Positions 1-7,584 of a stretch of 64,000 nt of DNA are shown piece after piece. Position 1 is the first letter of the stretch. The number at the start of each line of letters is the position of its first letter. The notes beneath the pieces are model-generated. The model ran no database searches. It was not told the origin of the DNA and saw only the letters and a program-made list of their open reading frames with translations. The position numbers were made by a program, and so were the translations under genes. This DNA comes from Streptomyces sp. AC555_RSS877 (GTDB lineage Bacteria; Actinomycetota; Actinomycetes; Streptomycetales; Streptomycetaceae), in assembly GCF_019049245.1 (NCBI RefSeq), contig NZ_JAGMUK010000059.1, forward strand, positions 76,808-140,807, read 5' to 3'.

Positions 1-680
1 TAGAGCTTCGCGAGGGCGGCACCCAGGCGCTGCTTCTGCTGGTCGCTCAGCGGTACCGCCGAGGTGACGACGGCCACCATGCGGTCCCGGCGCTCGGCGG
101 CGAGCTTGGACAGGGACTCCAGTCCCGCTTCCAGGCTACGTCCCCGCGGCGCGGTCACAAGGCGTGTCACCAGACGCTCGGTGGTCGGGGCGGCCCGGCC
201 GCCGAGCAGGCTGCGCAGCAGCTCGCTCTTCGCCGAGGCGCCCGCCTTGCGGTTGGTCAGCGCGGCGCGCAGCTCGGTGGCCGAGGCGACGATCCGGCCG
301 AACCGGAACAGCTCGTCCTCGACGCTGTCGAGCTTGCCCGCCTTCTGCGCGGCGGTGAGGTCGGCGAGCGCCGCCAGCTCCTCCAGGGCGTCCACCAGGT
401 CACGCGACTGCGACCAGCGGGAACGCACCAGGCCGGACACCAGGTCGACGGTCTGACCGCCGACCTGGGAGCCGAGCAGGCGCTGGGCCAGTTCGGCCTT
501 GGACTCTCCGGACTGCGCCGGGTCGGTCAGGACCCGACGCAGCGACACCTCGCGGTGCAGCAGCGCGGTGACGGCGGCCAGCTCGTCGGCGAGCGAGCCG
601 GCGTCCACGGACGTGGAGTCCGTCAGCGCGTCGAGACGCTCGCGTGCGGCTGCCAGGGCCTCGCGGCTCGCTCCGTTCAT
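1..680 (-). CDS. atpH: F1Fo ATP synthase subunit delta, C-terminus cut by the window edge
   Basis: Delta forms part of the peripheral stalk that ties F1 to the membrane Fo sector. Reading leftward from the ATG at 678-680 gives about 226 residues beginning MNGASREALAAARERL, an alpha-helical N-terminal domain followed by the more conserved C-terminal half (LRAALTNRKAG, VTSAVPLSDQQKQRL). The reading frame is still open at base 1; actinobacterial delta subunits are about 270 residues, so roughly 45 are missing. The start overlaps the atpF stop by 4 nt (ATGA), which implies translational coupling. Position after atpI-B-E-F matches the standard operon order. Confidence 0.95.
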   Translation of the reverse strand, partial: MNGASREALAAARERLDALTDSTSVDAGSLADELAAVTALLHREVSLRRVLTDPAQSGESKAELAQRLLGSQVGGQTVDLVSGLVRSRWSQSRDLVDALEELAALADLTAAQKAGKLDSVEDELFRFGRIVASATELRAALTNRKAGASAKSELLRSLLGGRAAPTTERLVTRLVTAPRGRSLEAGLESLSKLAAERRDRMVAVVTSAVPLSDQQKQRLGAALAKL

Positions 681-1228
681 CGCGTGGCCTCGGCCTTCTC
701 CTCAAGCTCACCGAGGAAGCGGTCGATCACACGGCTCTGCCGGGCGTGGTCCTCGAGGGACTCGCCGACGAGCTTGCCCGCCAGGTCGGTCGCGAGCTTG
801 CCGACGTCCTGGCGCAGCGCGGACGCGGCGGCCTTGCGGTCGGCCTCGATCTGGGCGTGACCGGCGGCGACGATCTCCTCGCGCTGCCGCTGGCCTTCCG
901 CGCGCATCTCGGCGATGAGCGTGGCGCCCTGCTCCTGCGCCTCCTGGCGCAGCCGCGCGGCCTCGTGGCGGGCCTCGGCGAGCTGAGCCTTGTACTGCTC
1001 AAGGACGCTCTGGGCCTCGGTCTGTGCGGCCTCGGCCTTCTCGATACCGCCCTCGATGGCCTCGCGACGCTCTTCCAGAACCTTGTTGATGGTCGGGAGG
1101 AGCTTCTTGGCGAGGAAGCCGAAGACGATGACGAAAGCGATGAGGCCGATGACAACTTCCGGCCACGGCGGGATGAGGGGGTTCTCCTTCTCACCCTCAG
1201 CCGCCAGGAAAACCAGGGCGGATGTCAC
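677..1228 (-). CDS. atpF: F1Fo ATP synthase subunit b
   Basis: Subunit b is the membrane-anchored stator stalk of ATP synthase. The 183-residue product has one N-terminal membrane segment (about residues 24-45, ending FLAKKLLP) and then a long charged Glu/Ala/Arg/Gln-rich helix, typical of the dimeric coiled-coil stalk. The start is GTG at 1226-1228, 42 nt after the atpE stop; the 3' end overlaps atpH by 4 nt. Length and position agree with the family, and nothing looks broken. Confidence 0.95.
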   Translation of the reverse strand: MTSALVFLAAEGEKENPLIPPWPEVVIGLIAFVIVFGFLAKKLLPTINKVLEERREAIEGGIEKAEAAQTEAQSVLEQYKAQLAEARHEAARLRQEAQEQGATLIAEMRAEGQRQREEIVAAGHAQIEADRKAAASALRQDVGKLATDLAGKLVGESLEDHARQSRVIDRFLGELEEKAEATR

Positions 1229-1270
1229 ATCAGTGCCTTTCGTCGAAAGGGTCGGTCGTCAGGGTTCGTC

Positions 1271-1492
1271 TTAGTAGACGAACGGCATGACGAGACCGAT
1301 CAGGGCGAGCGCCTCACAGAACGCGAAGCCCAGGATCTGGTTGGCGCGGATGAGGCCGGCCGCCTCGGGCTGGCGGGCGAGGGCCTGGGTGCCGTTACCG
1401 AAGATGATGCCAACGCCGACGCCGGGGCCGATGGCCGCAAGACCGTAACCGACGGAACCGAGGTCACCGGTGACAGCAGCAAGGTTGGACAT
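1271..1492 (-). CDS. atpE: F1Fo ATP synthase subunit c (proteolipid)
   Basis: Subunit c forms the proton-driven rotor ring. The 73-residue protein is two hydrophobic helices with a glycine-rich first helix (GPGVGVGIIFGNG) and a polar loop (ARQPEA). The second helix carries the proton-binding carboxylate in FAFCEALALIG, where Glu is the DCCD-reactive residue. The ATG at 1490-1492 follows a GAAGGAAGAA-type ribosome site. It lies between atpB and atpF with short gaps, as expected for one transcript. Confidence 0.97.
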   Translation of the reverse strand: MSNLAAVTGDLGSVGYGLAAIGPGVGVGIIFGNGTQALARQPEAAGLIRANQILGFAFCEALALIGLVMPFVY

Positions 1493-1568
1493 GCCAGTTC
1501 TTCCTTCTCTTTACGGACCGGTGGGGGTTGGCCACCGGACGACTCTGGGGGTTCGAAAAGCGGGGTGC

Positions 1569-2393
1569 TCAGTGGTGCTCGGCGAGCGCGCCCTGGATGA
1601 AGGTGCAGGTCAGGAGGACGAAGACGTACGCCTGAACCGCCTGGATGAAGAGCTCGAAGGCCGTCATCACGATGACCATCACGAACGAGACGGCGGAGTA
1701 GGCGATGCCGATGCCGTTCAGCATGTACCAGCTGGCGATCGTGAAGAGCAGCAGCAGGGTGTGACCGGCGAACATGTTCGCGAACAGTCGCACCGCGTGC
1801 GTGAACGGGCGGACCAGCAGGTTCGAGAAGAACTCGATGGTCATGGCCAGCGGGAGCACCGCGCCGAGCGACTTGTCGTAGCCCGTGAAGTTCTTGAAGG
1901 CACCCACGAAACCGTGCCGCTTGAAGGTCAGGGAGACCCAGGTGATGTAGACGATCAGGGCCAGGATCGCCGGGTAGGCGATGATCGACGTCACCGGGAA
2001 GGCGGCGACCGGGATGATCGACCAGAGGTTCATCATCCAGATGAAGAAGAACAGTGAGACGGCGAGCGGGACGTACTTCTCGCCTTCCTTCTTTCCGATC
2101 GTCTCGTAGACGATGCCGCGGCGTACGAAGTCGTAGCCGGCCTCGGCGACCATCTGGAGCTTGCCGGGGACCATCTTCGGCCTGGCGAAGGCGGCCCAGA
2201 AGAAGCCCACGATGATGATGGAGCCCAGAAGCGCCAGCAGCATCGGCTTGTTGAAGTAGAGGCCGTTGCCGTCGGCGTCGCCCAAGAGCGGCTCGAACAG
2301 GAACGAGTGCAGGCCCGGAGCCGGGAAGCCACAACCGTCGAACAGGTGGCAGTCGGTCTCGAAGGCGAGCGTCTGCGTCGGGTCAGCACTCAC
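1569..2393 (-). CDS. atpB: F1Fo ATP synthase subunit a
   Basis: Subunit a provides the proton half-channels beside the c ring. The product has about six membrane helices and the invariant stator Arg in the motif HAVRLFANMFAGH, near the fourth or fifth helix. The frame is open back to an ATG at 2429, but I choose GTG at 2391-2393 (N-terminus VSADPTQTLAF), because AAGGAG lies 7-8 nt upstream and the family begins this way; this gives 274 residues. It sits between atpI and atpE in the operon. Confidence 0.95.
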   Translation of the reverse strand: MSADPTQTLAFETDCHLFDGCGFPAPGLHSFLFEPLLGDADGNGLYFNKPMLLALLGSIIIVGFFWAAFARPKMVPGKLQMVAEAGYDFVRRGIVYETIGKKEGEKYVPLAVSLFFFIWMMNLWSIIPVAAFPVTSIIAYPAILALIVYITWVSLTFKRHGFVGAFKNFTGYDKSLGAVLPLAMTIEFFSNLLVRPFTHAVRLFANMFAGHTLLLLFTIASWYMLNGIGIAYSAVSFVMVIVMTAFELFIQAVQAYVFVLLTCTFIQGALAEHH

Positions 2394-2618
2394 CGCGGGC
2401 TCCTTCAGCGTGGCGCATAGGTACGGCAACCTCGTTGTGTCGGCGCGGCGCGCAGCCGCGGTTCGGCACGGGACTGGTGTTTCGGATGTGGGGGCGGCCG
2501 GGGGGCATCTCGCCTCGCGATTGAGCAGGCGTCAGCTCAGATGCCCGCGCCCGCGATGCCGCAGTTGGCACCGGACGATAGCAGCATCTCTGTAGCGCCC
2601 TTATCCCGGCCCTACCCC

Positions 2619-3053
2619 TCACGACGAGTGCCCCGTCTTGTGGGGCTTGTCGCCCGAGGACTCGGGCTCTACGTAGAGGATCTTGGCCTTCATGTGGGCG
2701 CGCGTCTGTGCGGCGATCCACACGAGGGTGCCGACGACGAGCGCGATCGCGAAGGCCCGGGCGTTGAACAGCGTCGTGTTCTTGAAGGCCGCGAGGAAGA
2801 TGAAAAGCAGCAGGATCTGTGCCGCGTACAACATCAGGCCCATGGCCTGGAAGAGGTGCGGAAGCGATTTGGCAGTGCGCTGCAGAACGTAGAGGCCGAT
2901 CCCCATGAACAGGATCACGATCAGCGTCGCCACGCCCGCCCCGATCGCTCCCTTGCCACCGGCGACCACACCACTGACGACGGCGGCTACAGCGCCGACG
3001 GCAGCTGTGGGCACAGCGGCCTGGAGCAGGATCCGGACGTCGTTGGACGGCAT
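2619..3053 (-). CDS. atpI: AtpI-like membrane protein at the head of the ATP synthase operon
   Basis: AtpI proteins are thought to assist c-ring assembly or Mg2+ handling for the ATP synthase; the precise role is unsettled. From ATG 3051-3053 (MPSNDVRILLQAAVP, GGAG 8 nt upstream) the product has 144 residues and four hydrophobic segments, followed by a short polar tail (PESSGDKPHKTGHSS). An in-frame upstream ATG at 3147-3149 would add a poorly conserved 32-residue extension that I reject. It is the first gene of the operon, about 225 nt before atpB, downstream of a Rex-operator candidate. Confidence 0.85.
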   Translation of the reverse strand: MPSNDVRILLQAAVPTAAVGAVAAVVSGVVAGGKGAIGAGVATLIVILFMGIGLYVLQRTAKSLPHLFQAMGLMLYAAQILLLFIFLAAFKNTTLFNARAFAIALVVGTLVWIAAQTRAHMKAKILYVEPESSGDKPHKTGHSS

Positions 3054-3177
3054 GGCGGCAACTCCGCTTTCACAGGGGGGCAGGGGTGTCGTCATGGACG
3101 AGCGTAGTCCCGGGCTGAGGGAGTACCTCACGCCAATGGACCGTCGCACTGCGGTCCTTCGGCTCTATCCGGGGTTC

Positions 3178-3195
3178 TCGTGAACCGTATCACAA
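3178..3195. promoter_or_regulatory. Candidate Rex operator (ROP)
   Basis: The 18 bases TCGTGAACCGTATCACAA match the Rex consensus TTGTGAA-N4-TTCACAA at 12 of 14 fixed positions. Rex represses respiratory genes when NADH/NAD+ is low and releases DNA when NADH rises. The site lies about 125 nt upstream of the atpI start, in the only sizeable gap before the ATP synthase operon. The match and position are seen directly; binding is inferred. Confidence 0.6.
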
Positions 3196-3232
3196 ACTAT
3201 TTGATGCGGTCTTTACCAAGTGGGTGTGCCTG

Positions 3233-3254
3233 CTGTCACACATGAGAGTGACAG
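3233..3254. promoter_or_regulatory. Perfect palindrome upstream of atpI
   Basis: CTGTCAC and GTGACAG form a perfect 7-bp inverted repeat separated by 8 bases. The left arm also completes a GTG-N6-GTCAC pattern (3226-3239) that resembles the Streptomyces Crp recognition pattern GTGN6GNCAC. It could be a transcription-factor site far upstream of the atp promoter. No regulator can be assigned with confidence. Confidence 0.35.
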
Positions 3255-3354
3255 TGCGCGTCTGTGCAAGATCCAGGGCGACTTGTCTGGTATTGCGGAA
3301 TTTTGCTTCCCCACGACTTGGCAATGCTCTAGTCAGATTCTTACCTTGTCCACG

Positions 3355-4665
3355 TCAGCGGGACGTCCCGGCCTTGCGCCCGTCGACCAGACGTGCACGG
3401 GCGCCGAGGGCGGTCGCTCCGTTGACGCCCGCCACCCCCGCGGCCACGGGAGCGCGGCTCTCCTGCTCGACCGCTGCCGTCGGCGCGGGCTCCTCGGCCT
3501 CCGTCCGGCGGCGGTAGCGCGGCGGCACGAAGTGCTGGGCCCAGCGCGGGGCGCGCGGCGTGAAGCGGGGCAGCAGAAGCAGCAACAGCCCGATGGCGCT
3601 GAGGAACACGACACCGAGCACGATCCACATGGACGCCGAGTTCACCGAGTAGGCGAGCGCACCGAAGGCGATCAGCGCCGACCAGAAGTACATGATCAGG
3701 ACGGCCCTGCTGTGCGAGTGGCCGACCTCCAGCAGGCGGTGGTGCAGGTGGCCGCGGTCGGCCGCGAACGGCGACTGGCCGCGCCAGGTGCGGCGCACGA
3801 TGGCGAGGATCAGGTCGGCGGCCGGGATCGCGATGATGGTCAGCGGCATCAGCAGCGGGATGTAGATCGGCACCATCTGGTGCACCGCGCTGCGCTCGGA
3901 CCCGCCGAAGAGGTTGTCCGGGTCGACCTGCCCCGTGATGGAGATCGCGCCGGCGGCCAGCACCAGTCCGATCAGCATCGAGCCCGAGTCGCCCATGAAG
4001 ATCCGCGCCGGGTGCATGTTGTGCGGCAGGAAGCCCACGCACATGCCCATCAGGATCGCCGCGAACAGCGTGGCCGGGGCGGCCGCCTCGATGCCGTACG
4101 AGTACCAGATGCGGTAGGCGTACATGAAGAACGCGGCCGCCGCGATGCACACCATTCCGGCGGCGAGGCCGTCGAGGCCGTCCACGAAGTTGACCGCGTT
4201 GATGGTGATGACGACCAGCGCCACCGTCAGCAGGGTGCCCTGCCACTGGGTCAGCGCGACCGTGCCCACGCTCGGGATCGGCAGCCACAGGATCGTCAGA
4301 CCCTGCATGACCATCACGCCCGCGGCGATCATCTGGCCGCCCAGCTTGATCAGGGCGTCGATCTCGAACTTGTCGTCCAGGACGCCGATCAGCCAGATGA
4401 CAGCCGCTCCGGAGAGCAGCGCGCGCGGCTCGTTCGACTTCTCGAAGACCTGGTTGAGGTTGGTCAGGTGGTCCGCGACCAGCAGGCCCGCACACAGCCC
4501 GAAGAACATCGCGATCCCGCCGAGCCGCGGAGTGGGTTCCCGGTGCACGTCACGCGCCCGGATCTCCGGCATCGCTCCGGCCGCGATCGCGAACTTCCGT
4601 ACCGGCCCTGTCAGCAGATACGTCACCGCGGCCGTGACGCAGAGCGTCAGCAGGTATTCACGCAC
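3355..4665 (-). CDS. WecA/TagO-type undecaprenyl-phosphate sugar-1-phosphate transferase
   Basis: Members transfer GlcNAc-1-phosphate (or a related sugar phosphate) from UDP onto undecaprenyl phosphate to start wall-polymer or glycan synthesis. About 11 membrane helices are evident. The family motifs are present: LGGIAMF after the first loop, DDKFEID (Mg2+/substrate aspartates), NFVDGLDGLAAG, and HLHHRLL, the His-rich signature that marks WecA rather than MraY. I start at GTG 4663-4665 (VREYLLTL, GGGGAAG upstream), giving 436 residues; an in-frame GTG at 4704 adds 13. A Pro/Arg/Ala-rich cytoplasmic tail ends the protein. Isolated between glyA and the atp operon. Confidence 0.85.
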   Translation of the reverse strand: MREYLLTLCVTAAVTYLLTGPVRKFAIAAGAMPEIRARDVHREPTPRLGGIAMFFGLCAGLLVADHLTNLNQVFEKSNEPRALLSGAAVIWLIGVLDDKFEIDALIKLGGQMIAAGVMVMQGLTILWLPIPSVGTVALTQWQGTLLTVALVVITINAVNFVDGLDGLAAGMVCIAAAAFFMYAYRIWYSYGIEAAAPATLFAAILMGMCVGFLPHNMHPARIFMGDSGSMLIGLVLAAGAISITGQVDPDNLFGGSERSAVHQMVPIYIPLLMPLTIIAIPAADLILAIVRRTWRGQSPFAADRGHLHHRLLEVGHSHSRAVLIMYFWSALIAFGALAYSVNSASMWIVLGVVFLSAIGLLLLLLPRFTPRAPRWAQHFVPPRYRRRTEAEEPAPTAAVEQESRAPVAAGVAGVNGATALGARARLVDGRKAGTSR

Positions 4666-4794
4666 GGGCTTCCCCACAGGTCTCGCTGGCCATCTCAGTC
4701 CCACACACTAGCGATGCGCGCATAGGGTTCGGGACGTCCGGGTAGCGACGATGGTTGCACGTGTGCCTGTGCACTGATCAGCGCCTACCCAGGT

Positions 4795-6039
4795 TCAGCC
4801 GGGATACGGCGGAAATCCCCCGGCCAGCTCCCGCACTTCTTCACGGGCCTTCTGGCTCTCCGCTTCACCCCTGAGGACCTGCGCGAACAGTACGGCGATC
4901 CGCACCATCTCCGTCTCCCCCATGCCCTGGGTGGTCACGGCCGCGGTGCCCAGACGCAGGCCACGGACGTCCGCGTGCGGCAGCGCACAGCAGTCGAGCA
5001 CCATCCCGGCCGCCGCGAGCCGGCCGCGCGCGGTGCGGCCGTCGACACCGAGGGGTGCCGGATCGGCCGTGACCAGGTGGGTGTCGGTCCCGCCGGTGGT
5101 GACGACCAGCCCTTCGGCGGCGAGCCTGGCCGCCAGCACCCGGGCGTTGGCGACCACCTGATGGGCGTACGCCGTGAAGGCCGGCGTCGCCGCCTCACCG
5201 AACGCGACGGCCTTGGCGGCGATGGTGTGCATCTGGGCACCGCCCTGGGTGAAGGGGAACACGGCCCGGTCCACCCGCTCGGCGAGATCGGCGCCGCACA
5301 GGATCATGCCGCCGCGCGGGCCGCGCAGCACCTTGTGGGTGGTGGCGCACACGACGTCGGCGTACGGCACCGGGTTCGGCGCCGCTCCCCCGGCGACGAG
5401 GCCGATGGGGTGGGCGGCGTCCGCGATCAGGTACGCGCCCACCTCGTCGGCGACCTCCCGGAAGCAGGCGTAGTCGATGTGCCGGGGATAGGCGATGGAG
5501 CCGCACACGATCGCCTTGGGCCGGTGCGTCCGGGCGAGCGTGCGCACCTGGTCGTAGTCGATGAGCCCGGTCTCCGCGTCCACCCCGTACCCCACGAAGT
5601 CGAACCAGCGGCCGGAGAAGTTGGCGGGCGAGCCGTGCGTGAGGTGGCCGCCGTAGGGCAGCCCGAGGGCGAGGACGGTGTCGCCGGGGCGCAGCAGGGC
5701 GGCGTACGCGGCCAGCACGGCCGAGGATCCCGAGTGGGCCTGCACGTTGGCGTGTTCGGCCCCGAACAGCGCCTTCGCCCGCTCCACGGCGATCCGCTCG
5801 GCGACGTCGACGATCTCGCAGCCCCCGTGGTACCGGGCACCGGGATACCCCTCCGCGTACTTGTTGGCGAGGGACGAGCCGAGGGCGGCCAGCACGGCCG
5901 GCGAGGAGAAGTTCTCGGCGGCGATCAACTGCAGCGTCGTCGCCTGCCGGTCGGCCTCCCCGAGCAGGATCTCGGCCAGCTCGGGGTCGCGGCGCCGCAG
6001 GACGTCGACGGCGGTCTCAAGGACAGGGGTGACCGACAT
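4795..6039 (-). CDS. glyA: Divergent serine hydroxymethyltransferase paralogue
   Basis: PLP enzyme of fold type I, in family interconverting serine and glycine with tetrahydrofolate. From ATG 6037-6039 (MSVTPVLETAV) it has 414 residues, normal length. The PLP Lys is K236 in TTHKVLRGPRGG; ADAAH, GGHLTHGS and YAEGYPG are kept. Differences from the classical enzyme stand out: the Tyr corresponding to E. coli Tyr65 is His71 (RYHGG instead of RYYGG), VDMAH-AGL is ADAAHPIGL, and FPGGQGG is FPFTQGG. It may have a different amine substrate or aldolase-like activity. Next upstream neighbour, after a repeat element, is the tsaC-phosphatase pair. Confidence 0.8.
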   Translation of the reverse strand: MSVTPVLETAVDVLRRRDPELAEILLGEADRQATTLQLIAAENFSSPAVLAALGSSLANKYAEGYPGARYHGGCEIVDVAERIAVERAKALFGAEHANVQAHSGSSAVLAAYAALLRPGDTVLALGLPYGGHLTHGSPANFSGRWFDFVGYGVDAETGLIDYDQVRTLARTHRPKAIVCGSIAYPRHIDYACFREVADEVGAYLIADAAHPIGLVAGGAAPNPVPYADVVCATTHKVLRGPRGGMILCGADLAERVDRAVFPFTQGGAQMHTIAAKAVAFGEAATPAFTAYAHQVVANARVLAARLAAEGLVVTTGGTDTHLVTADPAPLGVDGRTARGRLAAAGMVLDCCALPHADVRGLRLGTAAVTTQGMGETEMVRIAVLFAQVLRGEAESQKAREEVRELAGGFPPYPG

Positions 6040-6092
6040 GATGGGCTCCGGGCGTCGACGGTGACGTAGGACCAATGTAGGCCCAGGACGCC

Positions 6093-6190
6093 TTCTCAGC
6101 CCGTCCGGCGTTTGAGGACGAGGCCCGTTCAGGGCCGAAGGGGGGTCTGGGGAGCAGCCCCAGGGACGGGAAGGGGCGGCGGGGGCGAAA
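6093..6190. repeat. Streptomyces-type dispersed intergenic repeat with two hairpins
   Basis: The stretch beginning TTCTCAGCCCGTCCGGCG and ending GCGGGGGCGAAA resembles a sequence I recognise as recurring between genes in many Streptomyces genomes. It holds two small hairpins: GGCCC-gttca-GGGCC at 6122-6136 and CTGGGG-agcag-CCCCAG at 6147-6163. Located just after the phosphatase-like gene, it probably ends that transcript. Copy number in this genome cannot be judged from one window. Confidence 0.55.
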
Positions 6191-6198
6191 ACCCGGCG

Positions 6199-6876
6199 TC
6201 ACGTGCGCGCGGGCACTCCCGTCAGCGCCGTCACCACCGGATCCAGCGCCTGGTTTATCTCGTCGCCGATCGACCGGAAGAACGTCAGCGGGGCGCCGTA
6301 CGGGTCGTACACCTCGTCCGCCTCGGCCGTCGGGGCAAGCAGCCACCCGCGTAGAGCCGCTGCCGCGCGGACCAGGGCGCGGGCGCGGGCCACCATGCCG
6401 TCCTCCAGCGGAGGCAGGGTCGCGGGGTCGATCGCCTTCACCAGGCGGGTGAACTCCTTCAGGGTGAAGGTGCGCAGGCCCGCGGAGTGGCCCATGGAGA
6501 TGACCTGGGCGCGGTGGTCACGGGTCGCCGTCAGGACCAGGTCGGCCCTGATGACGTGTTCGTCGAGCAGTTCGCGGCCGGTGAAGCCGGAGGCGTCCGC
6601 GCCGAAGTCGGCCAGCACGGTCTCCGCGTTGGCCTCCATGGGTGCGCCCTCGTGGCCCCAGGTGCCGGCGCTCTCCACGATCAGCCCGCCCCACAGGGGG
6701 TCGCCGAGCCGGTCCGCCAGGGCATGGCGGGTCAGCCGCTCGGTGATCGGCGAGCGGCACACGTTGCCGGTGCTGACGTGGAGGATGCGGAAGCTGTCGA
6801 GCGGGAGGCCCTGTTCGAACAGGCTTCCCGCCCCTTCCCCGTTGCCTATGCCACGCCCCGCGTCAGGGGCCGTCAA
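6199..6876 (-). CDS. Low-molecular-weight phosphatase-like protein lacking the catalytic Cys
   Basis: The fold is that of LMW protein-tyrosine phosphatases/ArsC: P-loop near residues 33-42, AGTWGHEG, ELLDEHVIRADLVLTATRDHR, and the late DPY acid motif (Asp191). Active enzymes have C-x5-R with Cys as nucleophile; here the loop reads HVSTGNVCRSP, so the nucleophile position is Ser35 (AGC), while the second Cys40 and Arg41 remain. The 225-residue length exceeds the usual 150-160, with an N-terminal extension. It starts at TTG 6874-6876, overlapping tsaC by 4 nt (TTGA). It may bind phosphotyrosine or phospho-arginine without hydrolysis, or use a different nucleophile. Confidence 0.85.
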   Translation of the reverse strand: MTAPDAGRGIGNGEGAGSLFEQGLPLDSFRILHVSTGNVCRSPITERLTRHALADRLGDPLWGGLIVESAGTWGHEGAPMEANAETVLADFGADASGFTGRELLDEHVIRADLVLTATRDHRAQVISMGHSAGLRTFTLKEFTRLVKAIDPATLPPLEDGMVARARALVRAAAALRGWLLAPTAEADEVYDPYGAPLTFFRSIGDEINQALDPVVTALTGVPART

Positions 6877-7520
6877 TTCGCCACCTCGAGGTCGGGTACG
6901 ACCTTGCGCAGCTCGTCCGCCGAGATCGCGCCCACGCGCAGCAGCAGCGGCACCTCACGCGTGACGTCGACGATCGAGGACGGGACGTTGCCGGGGGTCG
7001 GGCCGCCGTCCAGGTACACGGAGACGGAGTCGCCGAGCATCTCCTGCGCCGCGTCACAGTCCTCCGGCGCCGGATGGCCCGTCAGGTTCGCGGAGGAGAC
7101 CGCCATGGGGCCGACCTCGGTCAGCAGCTCGATGGCGACCGGGTGCAGCGGCATGCGTACGGCGACCGTGCCACGGGTGTCCCCCAGGTCCCACTGGAGG
7201 GACGGCTGGTGCTTGGCGACCAGGGTGAGCGCGCCCGGCCAGAAGGCGTCGACGAGCTCCCAGGCCAGCTCGGAGAAGTCCGTGACCAGGCCGTGCAGGG
7301 TGTTCGGGGAGCCGATGAGGACGGGGGTGGGCATGTTGCGGCCCCGGCCCTTGGCCTCCAGCAGGTCGTGCACCGCTTCCGAGGAGAACGCGTCGGCGCC
7401 GATGCCGTACACCGTGTCGGTCGGCAGGACCACGAGCTCGCCACGGCGGACGGCGGACGCGGCCTCGCGCAGACCGGTCGTGCGGTCGGTCGCGTCGTTG
7501 GTGTCGTATCGCCGTGCCAT
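6873..7520 (-). CDS. tsaC: L-threonylcarbamoyladenylate synthase (Sua5/YrdC family)
   Basis: The enzyme makes threonylcarbamoyl-AMP from threonine, bicarbonate and ATP for t6A37 modification of ANN-decoding tRNAs. The 215 residues form a single YrdC domain: PTDTVYGIGADAF near residue 34, KGRGRNMPTPVLIGS, FWPGALTL, VAVRMPLHP and AVSSANLTG. No Sua5 C-terminal domain is present, so it is the short form. The gene follows prmC by about 65 nt and overlaps the phosphatase-like gene, so prfA-prmC-tsaC-phosphatase is probably one translation-linked operon. Confidence 0.9.
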   Translation of the reverse strand: MARRYDTNDATDRTTGLREAASAVRRGELVVLPTDTVYGIGADAFSSEAVHDLLEAKGRGRNMPTPVLIGSPNTLHGLVTDFSELAWELVDAFWPGALTLVAKHQPSLQWDLGDTRGTVAVRMPLHPVAIELLTEVGPMAVSSANLTGHPAPEDCDAAQEMLGDSVSVYLDGGPTPGNVPSSIVDVTREVPLLLRVGAISADELRKVVPDLEVAN

Positions 7521-7584
7521 GTCTAGCGGGCCTCCTCGTACACGAAGTACACGTGCTGCTGCGGGTCGAAGATGTGCGGGGCGC

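Larger units (their letters stand above)
3054..3354 (-). promoter_or_regulatory. Regulatory region upstream of the atp operon
   Basis: This roughly 300-base stretch between the phosphoglycosyl transferase gene and atpI carries no gene. It is less GC-rich than its surroundings around 3180-3350. It contains the Rex-operator candidate at 3178-3195 and a 7+8+7 palindrome at 3233-3254. A TACGGT hexamer on the minus strand lies inside the Rex candidate and could be a -10 box, although no convincing -35 accompanies it. Confidence 0.6.

Noticed and set aside
3220..4725. 501-codon open frame on the plus strand
   Set aside because: Antisense to the WecA-type transferase; no start signal and no protein-like pattern.
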